Part shown: in pieces, positions 12,967 to 22,847 of the stretch
Layout: each line of letters starts with the position of its first letter
How positions within the stretch are numbered: position 1 is the stretch's first letter
Source: Ottelia alismoides
Taxonomy: Eukaryota; Streptophyta; Magnoliopsida; Alismatales; Hydrocharitaceae
Reading direction: 5' to 3'
DNA length: 64,000 bases
NCBI GenBank assembly: GCA_037367405.1
Contig: JAZKJV010000600.1
Span: 1,550,001 to 1,614,000 of the forward strand
Made by a program: the position numbers and the translations under genes
Notes under the pieces: generated by a model
Databases searched by the model: none
What the model saw: the letters and a program-made list of their open reading frames with translations, nothing else
What the model was told of the DNA's origin: nothing

Positions 12967-15900
12967 TGATGAAGCCACGTTTCATCATCTTTATTCTATC
13001 ATTTTGGCCTTAAAAACCCAAGTAAATGCGTGTAAATATTGTTAATTCGTGCATTCTAGCATTCATGTATATGTATGTAAATATTGTATAAAATGCGGTT
13101 TTTAAAGCCAAAATTATAGAATAAATAAAGAAAAGAAAAATAATAAAATATTGTATATATTTTATGACCCAAAACCCCGAGACCTAGGCATCTTGATGAA
13201 TAGGTCGACAAGGAATAAAGTAGGGGGAGATAAGGTCAGAAATACAGATAAAATACCTATTCATTCTTTATTCATTTTGGGACCTATTTTTGGTTCCACT
13301 TTTTTTACATCAAATAAAGAAACTTTGTTCATGAAAGTTGTAGATAATTTTATAAAGAAAAATACAAAATTGATTTCACTGAAAAATAATACACAGGTAG
13401 AAAGTTATGGTCTGAATAAAGTTCCAGAATGCCAACTTCCCAGACCCGTATCTCGCAAATAAAAACTCCAAATGCAGCATACTCACCTTTAATTGTGTAT
13501 AGAAGAAAATAAGCTATTTATTGGTGGTGGTTTCGCATTTGGCGGAGCTACGGTTTGAAAGTTGAGTTTTGGACCCCTATTGTACATTGTACAGATTAGA
13601 ATATTCAATTTATTATTTATTTATTATTTTTATAATTTTATATTTTTATAATTTTGTAATTAATACTTATAATAATTATGTACATTAAAATTGGAATAAA
13701 AACCAAAATAAAAATAAAAATAAAATACTTGTATATAGAATACATAGATATAATACTCATATACATACCTATATAAATACTCTTATAATTTATTAAATAA
13801 ACAAAATAAATCAGAAAAATAAAATAAAAATATATTTGTGTATATAAAAGTATTTTATAACTTTAGAAAATACTAAATAAAAATAATAAAAGTAAACCAC
13901 CTAAATAAAAATAAAAAATATATATACCTATATAGGGGTATAAAAGCAACTTGTAAAAATATATTTCATAAAAATAAATAAAAATCACTTTAAAATACTT
14001 CATAAAAAATAATTTTTTTATTTTATAATTAAAAACTAATAAAATCGTTTACTATTTTTTATTGATTTTACAAAACATTTATTTGACAGGATTTTCCTGG
14101 TTGGTCCACGTGGACCAACCAGGGGGCTGAGACTGTTGACCCGTTGGTCAACAGTCTGTCCTCCGTCCACTGTAGCACTGTCACGCCTAGGTTTTTGCCC
14201 GCCTTGGCGGATTTTCCTAGGCCGGCTCGTGCCTCCTCTGCAGCCGCTTCCTTCTTGAAAATTGTTCCCTGCACTACCAGGATTCGCGCCGACATCTTAT
14301 ATCCTCCAAGATCTTCTTCATCCGCCCGTGATCGAGCCTCGAACATCGCACCTCCACCATGTTCAAAACTGCACCCCATCCTTCCTTTTGACTTTGAACC
14401 GGTTTTGGAGAGCTGATACCTCCGAGTGCGGCAAGGTGGACACCTCTGTGACAGAGGAGGACCCCAGTACCCTCGTCGAGGTGCGGCGAGGCTCGCCGGC
14501 CGCGTTCCAACCCCATCTCCGGCCTCGCGGCTGTGAGGTTTATTCCTCGGGTTCGACAGCCCTGGAGGTCTTGTTTTTCTATTTCTTTTAGTTGTTTAGC
14601 TAGCTGGCAATCTTAGGTTCGACTTAGTCCACATTGCTAATCATTCCATTGATTCAATCACCCCGATTTCATCTCGAACACTTCGCCGGAGCTCACGAGC
14701 TCCGGCGACCACCAAGTTCGCCACGCACACCATCCGCTCCGTGTTTTGCTAGCCCTGGAACCATTTTCTGTTGGCCGTGTGCTTTCTCTGCAGGTCCAGG
14801 TGCTGGAGAGCCTCGCTGGGGTTCGATTTTTGTTGAGTTCGCGGGAGAACACATAGCCGGGAGCAGCTCCTGATCTCGTACGTCGCAGCGGCGTTTCGGC
14901 GTGTCCCACGCCATTTTGGAAGCCGCCATCTGCCCAAGGAGTGCTCCAGGTGCTTTTGCGCACTGCTGGAGATGAAGGAAGCTGTCGGAGGGCGGATCTA
15001 CGCCGAGATCAGACTCGCCGGCGGCGAGTTTCTTTCGTCGTTCTTCCCCATCAAGCATCTACCGTCGATCTTGGCCGGTTCTTCGTGGCGTACAGCCACC
15101 GTCGGATGCCTCGTGCCCTCAGGTCTTAATCTTGGCCGCTGGATCGCGAAGGGGCATCAGGACCTATTGCTTCGACACGTGTCTTAAGTAGAGATCAGCC
15201 CACCGTTAGATCAGCCATAAGTTGGGTATTTTGCGAACTACGCCCAGCTTCTTTTTGCCATTTAACGTTTGATACTCAAGTTTCTTTTCTGAGTTTATTT
15301 AAGCTTTGTAATTTGCGAACCAACCCCCAGATTTTGGTGTATTTGCTTGGGAGCCTTCGCTAGGCGTGTGCGTTGTGCGTTGGCCTTGGCGTTTTTGCAG
15401 GCTACCCCCCAGTGTTTTGGAGCATTTGCTGTTAGTGTTAAAACATCAGACCGCAGTACAAAAACTGTTGGACTTTTGCATTAAAGCCCTCCATAGTTTT
15501 GATAATTGCAAGCTTATCCTTCCCAGGCGCGTGCACATCACGCGCGCCTTGGCGAATTTTGCTAGAAGCCCTTGCGGCTTGGGGGTATTTGTATTTGGTC
15601 TAAAAGTATTCAATTCAGTGTTAGTTCTCGTGGAAAAATTGCGTGATCGACCCTAGAGTTTTATCTATTTGCAGAAAAGACCCTGCCAGGCCCTTTAATT
15701 TTTGCGGGCTTGATATAATTAATTAAGGCCTTGTTGTAACTCCAAAAATTCTCAAATTTTGAACTTAAGTTCCTGGACACGTGTGCTTTGACGCTATCAC
15801 TTTAGTTTTTGATTTTATTTTATTTTCATATTTATTAAAAATCAAAAACATGCTTTTTGTGCACTGTCTAGCTTAGAAAATACCAAAAAAATATTAAAAC

Positions 15901-16773
15901 CCCTCCAAAAATTCCAAAAAAAATTATCTAGTGTCTATTTTAGCCTATTTTAGTGTCAGTCCAAAAATCACTAAAAATCTCAAAAGAAAAACACTAAAAA
16001 TTTAAAAACACTCTAAAACTTCAAAAAAATCTATAAAATCAAGTAAAACTCTAAAAAATGCAAACGCAGGTTCTGTGTGCTCCTTATTTTGTTCCTTTTA
16101 TTTGAAAAATAGTGTGAAAAATTTTGAGTACTGGCTACTATTTTTAAATCCTATTGTATTCACAGCCAGCCCTTGTTTCACTGTTTTGAGTTATTTCAGT
16201 AATTAAAAATACCCAAAAACACCTTGAAAAACCCCAAAAATCACAAAAATAGTAGAAAATCCCAAAAGTATCAAAAACATTCTATTTTTGAATTTTTGGT
16301 TATTTTTGCACATTTTTATAAATATTTTACCTTGTCTTTTATTCCATTATCTTTAAATTCCAATATTGAAAAAGAAAAAAAATATAAAATATAAAATTAT
16401 AAAAATCAGAAAATTAAAGTCAAAATACAAAACTAAAAATTAAATTAAAAAAATTAAAAAATTAAAAATTAAAAACCCACAAAAATTTCCTTGCTTGCTT
16501 AGTGTAGACACATCACATACACATACTTGTGCACATTTTTGTGAATTACCCTGCTTGCTCCCTGTGTTCGAACTCTCTGCATACTTGTCACTATACACCA
16601 TTTGTGCAGAGTTAAAAATAAATTTTAACTCCACATTAGTTCTAATTCATTGATCTTCAGTGTGGGTTAATTGTTGATTAAATACACTTTATTGTGGGTC
16701 GCCGCATCGACATCGGTTGTCTCCGCCTTGTGTGAGACATACTCTTTAGACCTACGATAATCTGTGTTTATCA
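12967..16773 (+). repeat. Element B 5' LTR
   Basis: Starts with the palindromic head TGATGAA-n7-TTCATCA and ends TTTATCA. About 1.1 kb of AT-rich U3 is followed by a GC-rich stretch (about 14080-15200) and then by R/U5 with many short A- and T-tracts. The GC-rich stretch is open in several frames on both strands, but these frames overlap, have no recognisable domain and occur only because stops are rare there. Confidence 0.95.
14297..14304 (+). promoter_or_regulatory. Putative TATA box of the element B 5' LTR
   Basis: TTATATCC about 1.33 kb into the LTR, just inside the GC-rich section; the same octamer is at 24181-24188 in the 3' LTR. Position agrees with the TATAAAG boxes in LTRs A and C. 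The start of transcription is inferred to be about 30 bases downstream. Confidence 0.4.
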
Positions 16774-16775
16774 AA

Positions 16776-16793
16776 TGGCACCGTTGCCGGGGA
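16776..16793 (+). other. Element B primer-binding site (tRNA-Asp)
   Basis: TGGCACCGTTGCCGGGGA begins two bases after the LTR. It is complementary to the 3' end of plant tRNA-Asp (TGGCGCCGTTGCCGGGGA expected) except at one base, as is usual for the Athila lineage. Confidence 0.9.
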
Positions 16794-18111
16794 GCAACAG
16801 CGAGTAGTTCACATTTTGTTTGATTGTGTGATTGTTTACCATAGCATTAGTTTACCTCTCTTACATTTGTGATATATTTGATTGAGCTATCTGACCATTC
16901 TTCTTTTATCTTCTTGCGAGGGACCGCGGAGCAAGGCGGATCGCCTAGGTGACCCGAAGCATCCTTGGGAAGCGGAGCCGGCTTTTCTTTAGCCAAGCCG
17001 GCAGGAGAGAGCAGGAGGAGTGAGAGAGAGTGATTAGTTTAGCTTGCATTTTATTTTTGTGAGAGAGTGACTTTTATAATTTGTAATAATACAGGTACAT
17101 TCGGACTTGGACATTCGGGCCCAATTTCCAAGTGTTTGTTCACTTGGGGGCTCACCGCAGTTTTGTCGGCTTTTCATCGCATTTTTTTTACTTTGTTTTC
17201 CGGTTTTATTTTCTTCACTTTGTGTGATTGAGCCCTTAGATTTAGGATTGCTTGCGATAGATTAAGGCCAAACACCTAATATATCTTGCATGTACCTATA
17301 GTCGCGTTTGGACTTAGTCAAATTTTTAAACAGTCTGTTCATTTATCTCTTAACCCGTGTGCCGTGAGCGAGCCCCATCAAGCGCTACTCCTGAACTCGA
17401 GTGTGTCGAGAAGAGGAGGGGTAAGCCAAGGCCGGACTCTTAGGTTAAAGATAAGTGGCTGACTTGTGGTTCTTCACGATAATAGCAATTTCTGAAACTT
17501 AGGGCGATTTCATCGGCTTGCATTTGCATATAGCTAGGTTTCAATTCTGCCGAGCATCCTTGCATGTAGAGTACTGGAGGCAAGGTGAGCATTTACGCTT
17601 TAGCATCCATCATTATTTGCCGCTTGCATTGCTTTTCCGACTCTCCCTCTGATTTTGCCAACCTAGGTGCTCAAAGGAATTGACTCCCCGTTAGGATCGT
17701 GCATTTTCATTAAAAATCCAAAAAAAGTGATAACCAATAAAATTGGGACTGCTAATATTACTTGACCCTAAAAACGATCAAAAAGAAAAAAAATTGTCTT
17801 GGGGCGAGTAATCCCCTCATTGTCTTCGTTTTACTTGCTTACGCACACGCTAAGGATTAGTGCCCAAATCCCATTGAGCCCCTAAGTGTTTGTGCAACTT
17901 CTTTACTTTTTCACCTAACTCTAAAACAGACAAGATAAACAGACCGCATTTGTGGTCTTCACCGAGTTGAGTAGGTGAATTGAGGGTTTGGTTGTTTCAT
18001 TTTTGCTTGTGATTGTTTTGTGTGCATTCTCATCTCTGCGCATTTGCGCCTTTCTCCACACATCTATTGATTTGACCATCGTGTTCTCCCGATCATTTCT
18101 CTTGTTTCGAG
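16794..18111 (+). other. Element B untranslated leader with conserved hairpins
   Basis: No long reading frame. Blocks shared with the leader of A are the 'gcaggagagag' purine stretch (17001-17035), the hairpin CCAAGTG-TTTGTT-CACTTGG (17128-17147), the TCAAGCGCTACTC..GAACTCGA..GTCGAGAAGAGGAGG block (17378-17419), and the GGGG-CGAGTAAT-CCCC hairpin followed by TCATTGT (17801-17823). Such leaders normally hold dimerisation and packaging signals; that role is inferred. Confidence 0.7.
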
Positions 18112-20181
18112 ATGGATCCCTGGAGTGATTTTTATCCGGATTTTGCGGATTCCTCCTACCCTCCAGCCGGTCCACCTCCCTTTTATCAGGAGGACCTGCC
18201 TCCTATTTTTTCTGATTTTTGTACATACCCGCCTCAGCCACAGTATCAGACTTCGGACTTCTACCCACCTCCATCCCCACATGTATATTATCCGCCTCCA
18301 TGTCCACATCCACCCGAGTTTGACCTGTTGGAGTCACCTCCCATGACCTCCATGAGTATTGTCATGAACCTAATGCTAGAACACATCAATTTGATGAAGG
18401 AAAATCTTAACACTTTGAGAGAATATCGGACTAGTGCTCTTTTCATCGAGGATACGGCTTCGCTTGTGAAGAATCATGGGAGCTTGCAATCGCCAAAAAT
18501 ACAAAAAAATGAGAAAAATTTAAAAACCCAAAAAGATTTCGGGAGACACTTGGTTGATCAAGATTTTGAGGAGAGAGTCCACTTGCCAGAACCCTTGACC
18601 ACACACCCATTCACATCCAGTCCTACCTTTGACCCCGAGGATGCCGCTGTACAGACTGCTCTTGGCATGCCTTGTGGATATGCTGATTCCGACTTCCTCC
18701 CTTGTATGGAGGAAGTCCAAAAATTCAAAATAATGTTGACTGAACCCGAAGTGGTGGCCACTATTTATGAGATCATCCGTGCCCCACTTCAGCAGGCCAT
18801 GACCCAATTATCTGCTCCTCTTCCCAAGAAGAGAAAGCGGAGGAGCAGATCTGAGCGTCACATTCTGACCATGGCCACTGCCCTCGCCATCACACACCGT
18901 CCCATTCCCAAGAAGAAGAACACAGCTACACCTTTCATCACTTGCACCATCTCTGACTATACATGTGATCGCACTCTCCTAGACGGCGGTGCATCTATTA
19001 GCATATTACCCTTCTCGCTGGTACAGTCTCTTCACTTAGGGCCTCTCAAGAAAACAAGGATGATCGTTTAGTTTGCTGATGGATCCATCAAGAGGCCGAA
19101 GGGTATCCTTGAAAACGCCGTCATTTCTATTCAGGGCACGAGCCACAATGTTGATTTTGTCGTGTTACCCATGGAGAACCCCACAGGGGAGCCATCTCCA
19201 ATCATCCTGGGACGACCATTCCTCGCCTCTGCGAGGGTCGTTATTGACTATGGATCAGGAGAGATTCGCTTCCGTCCTATTGACGAGAGCGAAGTGTTGA
19301 TCACCACACCCACAGTTGACCAGAGACCTGCACCTGATGCACCTTCACCGATTATAGCTGACTCTGAGGCCTGTGACCTACCTGATGCTACTAGAGATAC
19401 TTCCTTAGCGATCCCTGATGAGACCCGACGGATCCCCCGAAAGGGGAGGAAGTCGGAAAGCATGGACCTCACTAATCCTCCTCCTGGTGTATGGCGATGT
19501 GTTGATGAGATCCAGAGTATTTATGTGATTGAACCATTTGAGCAGGGGGCAGATACCAAAATAATTGAGGATGTTTATGATGTTGCCCATTACTTTGAGA
19601 GACCTCATAAGGTAACAAATGACCCATGTAAGACTAGACAGGACGGACCTGTTTTGACTACTTCCACTGATGAGTCCACTCCTGTCCATGTTGATTCTGA
19701 TGGGCCAGAGGCCGAAGTTGATTTGATCGCTTTTCTTCAGAAATTCGGGCCTTTTGATGAGAAAGATGATCCGGTTGAGATTATAGAGGACGAACAGAGT
19801 TCGTATACTTCCACAGATGATTTCGTTCCTTTTGATTTTGACCTGGACGAGGACTCGCAGGACGACTCCGATTACACTTCTTCCGAGGATGATGGGTTTG
19901 TCCCATTTCACTTTGATATCGGCGAGACTTCCAAGGCCGGACTTAGTCGTACTTCTTCCACTCACCCGTCTGCGCCTTCACATCATAGGACCACCAAGGG
20001 AGAACCCAGCCATACCGCTTCCATTGATCAGTTCGTCCCTTTCCGTTTTGATTCCACTGAGGGCCGTCACCATGTCGACCCTGATCGGCCTCCGTCCACT
20101 ATGGACCCCGATGTCGACATACACCATATCCGATCTATCCCTCAGCGGTCCCGCAAGAAGGTTTGCTTTCCACCTTCTTGA
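18112..20181 (+). CDS. Athila-type aspartic protease fused to novel N- and C-terminal regions (one internal stop)
   Basis: One frame of about 689 codons broken only by a TAG at 19069-19071. Residues 1-72 are rich in proline and tyrosine; 80-110 may form a helix; 237-249 (PLPKKRKRRSRSE) is strongly basic and resembles a nuclear localisation signal. The retropepsin domain follows: TLLDGGAS (catalytic Asp at 291, DGG rather than the usual D-S/T-G), then FADGSIKRPKG after the stop, and [11 protein letters not shown]. It aligns with the protease of element A. The rest is acidic, with three FVPFxFD repeats (about 19816, 19895, 20028). The retrotransposon Gag domain, reverse transcriptase and integrase are absent. 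The start codon sits where gag begins in A, so the N-terminus replaces gag. Expressed protein would need read-through of the TAG; other copies may lack it. Confidence 0.8.
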
Positions 20182-20273
20182 TCATGTGTATATCCATCTC
20201 TGTTGTATATTCCCTTGTGTACCTCGGTTCTTTCTTCCGTATTGCTCGACCACCCATTCTCGTGTTTGCCTTG

Positions 20274-20870
20274 CTTAGGACGTACTTTGTCCTAAGTATA
20301 GGGGGGTGGACGAGCCGAGTGTTCCTTCTTCGTTCTGTGTCATCGCTCCTGTTGTTGTCTATACTTAGGGCTTCTTTTACCCTAAGTATAGGGGGAGCGG
20401 TGTGTACATTCTCATGATCTCATCTTCTGCTTTCATTTTCTTCTTTTCTTCTTTTCCTTTTCTATCTTCTTTATCTATCATAAAGGTGCCGCCCTTGTAG
20501 ACAGTTTTCCATACTTAGGACGTACTTTGTCCTAAGTATAGGGGGTGTGCACCCCGAGTATTTCCATTCTTTGATCCTCTCCATTGTCTCCTCTTCTTGT
20601 CTATACTTAGGGATATCTTACCCTAAGTATAGAGGGAGACAATCTGAGTATGATCTGTTCATTCCCACCCTTGACCCTCCGTCGTTGTGTACAGTCTGCT
20701 ATACTTAGGATTATTTGATCCTAAGTATAGGGGGGACGGTCAACTTCTCATTCATTTATTCCTCTCTTATTTATTTATTCTTTAGACTTGTCTATACTTA
20801 GTACGAGTTATGTCTTGTCTTTTCTCTCTGATCTATGAGGACATAGCTCAAGCTAAGTATAGGGGGGTCG
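20274..20870 (+). repeat. Array of six polypurine-tract hairpins (element B)
   Basis: Six inverted repeats at about 20274-20306, 20359-20395, 20511-20545, 20601-20637, 20699-20736 and 20793-20867. Each has CTATACTTAGG (or a shortened form) as left arm, a 6-10 base loop (a long one in the last), CCTAAGTATAG as right arm and then a run of G. The right arm plus G-run equals the polypurine tract next to the 3' LTR. Loops differ in sequence while arms match perfectly. Spacers are unrelated. Confidence 0.9.
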
Positions 20871-20904
20871 TATATACTACGTACATACTTTAGCCATAAC
20901 TCGT
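20803..20904 (+). other. Fold-back with alternative pairing partners (element B)
   Basis: Arm 1 ACGAGTTATG (20803-20812) can pair with GACATAGCTC (20840-20849), closing the last array hairpin, or perfectly over 10 bases with CATAACTCGT (20895-20904). The G-run copy of the polypurine tract lies between the two partners. The same three arms are present in element A at 50207-50310. Confidence 0.6.
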
Positions 20905-21699
20905 ACTTTCGTAATAAATATGGCTAATAATTCTTTAAAATTCATTAAAAATCCTTAATAAAAAGATGTGGTTATTCCTCAAATTCTTTTTGTATTTACT
21001 GATTAATAAATCAGGTGAAAATGTTTTTTGCAAAATGTTTGAAAAATAGTTTGAAAATCTTTGTGAACATCTATTAAAAACTATTTTGAAAATATTTTGT
21101 TACATGTTTTCAACCTGTGTGAAATTGTGTGGTTTGTAAAATTTATTTTCTTTTGTGTGAAATAAAATGTTTGAAAAATGATTTGCAAATGGTTTGAAAA
21201 ATGGTTGCAAAAATATGTTGAAAAATCTATCTATACTGTTTTGAAAACCTTTGCAAAATGATTTTCAAATGTGTGTACATGTTTGTAAAATGTTTGTAAA
21301 AACTATGTTGGACTATAGTTTTCAAAAATTGTGTGAAAAAGCTTGTGTCAAATAAGTTTGAGGAATATTTACATCACACCAAAATCCACTATATACATAT
21401 ATGTATAAAACTGACCACTTACACTTGTAAATTCTTAAAATCCACTTCTTGTATATATAAGAAGCACTCCCGTGTACATATTTTAACCTAGTTTTCAGCC
21501 AAAACCTTTTTATTTTCAAAAATCCCAAAAACATTTGCAAAACTAAAATCCAAAAACATTTGAAATATCTTTTTGAAAAATACAAAAAAAAATGCATCTG
21601 CATACGCATGCATCATCTTTTCAAAAATCCATAAAAAATTCAAAATCTTTGAAAATTGCATCACAAAAATATTTTCTGCATAGCATTGCATGGCATGAG
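20905..21699 (+). other. AT-rich region of element B, no gene seen
   Basis: Dominated by short repeats of the kind 'tttgaaaaatgtttgcaaaat', with no supported reading frame. A region of the same character is at 49830-50200 in element A. Confidence 0.6.
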
Positions 21700-22830
21700 C
21701 ATTTTTCGGATTGAGTTTGATAGTTGAACAAGTCTAAGTAAAATCCGGAGATTGGAGCTTGATTGGACCTTAAAATCTACCTAAATACAGGAACCTTATA
21801 GGAATTGGGTTTGAGGTACTTCAGGTCTAGTTGACTTAATTCTTTGAGGATCACGGGACTTGGTTCAATGGATTCTTGACTGCCTAAGTAGAGTATTTCG
21901 GAGCACACGCACGACTCTTGTTGATAATGACCTAACTTGGACACCTGCACCTTTCACATAGCTCTCCACGGATGAGGTGGTGAGGAGGCAGTTTCCTTTG
22001 GCTTGGGGTAGCATATGAGGGTAGTACTTCTAGGCGGAACCTCTCTTCTTCTTCTAGTGAAGGAAGTGCACCTCAACTTGGTCTAGTGGTGATGAAGGCT
22101 AAAGACAGAAGCCGTGGGTTGCAATAAAGCTTCAAAAGAGGGATAGTCTACTGGCTCAAGAGGAAAATTTCTTGTATATATGCTGCACCATGTAGATATG
22201 TTGTACAGATGCAATTGAAAAAAAAACTCCAAAAAAGTGGTGGGTCGGATTGAAAATTTAATAACCCCACCGGAGTGTATATAGTCCAATAAAGCAAAAG
22301 CTTATGGTATCCATGTTACATCTCATGAAGCTTGCAGCGGGAGACTTAGCTACACTGGTTGAGCTCCCAAAAGTCTATACTTCTTCCCCCTCTTCTTGAG
22401 CCGGTTGCACTTGAACTTAGAAGGGAATACCCCGCTTCTCGAGGAAAGAGTTGCTAGACCGAGGCATCAGAGTTACCAGGTTGGGGGAGGTTGTCTCTTT
22501 GTCACTTCTGAGGTGGGGAGCTACATATCACTTACACTGTACGAGTCAGATTCATAGTCATAAGAGTTTGCGTATGAGTTGAAGTATTTTTGACCTGGCT
22601 ATCGAGGAGACTTGGACAGAGTTTTGGGATTCTCAAGGACTGTTGTATTTCAAATTTGGTTCTCATTAAGGTTCCGACCGCACTAAAAGTCCTAAGGTCC
22701 GACTTAAGCTCCAAACTTTGATTTTATGAAGACAAGTTTAATAATCAAACTTAATCCAACTTTCTTCTTTTTCTTTTCTTTCTTTTTCTTTTTGCACTTA
22801 TTGCACAAGTGTTTGCTAGGGACTAGCAAA
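21700..22830 (+). other. Conserved non-coding 3' block (element B)
   Basis: Aligns with the reverse complement of 48680-49830 in element A over almost its whole length with high identity (about 85-90% by eye), including stretches such as 'gcttgcagcgggagacttagct' and 'ttgagccagtagactatccctc'. Sense reading frames carry the same stop codons in both elements, so conservation is not for protein. It ends in a hairpin TTTGCTAG-gga-CTAGCAAA just before the polypurine tract. Confidence 0.75.
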
Positions 22831-22834
22831 GGTA

Positions 22835-22847
22835 AAGTATAGGGGGA
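22835..22847 (+). other. Element B polypurine tract
   Basis: AAGTATAGGGGGA immediately precedes the 3' LTR. It is the expected primer for plus-strand DNA synthesis and shares its sequence with the G-run ends of the upstream hairpins. Confidence 0.9.

Noticed and set aside
13151..13462. 103-codon frame at the start of the B LTR (also 23032-23343)
   Set aside because: It lies in U3, is AT-rich by chance open, and is duplicated only because the LTR is.
14068..15129. Reading frames of 60-150 codons in the GC-rich part of the B LTRs (also 23952-25014)
   Set aside because: Same reason: low stop density from base composition, overlapping frames, no recognisable family, location in the LTR promoter/R region.
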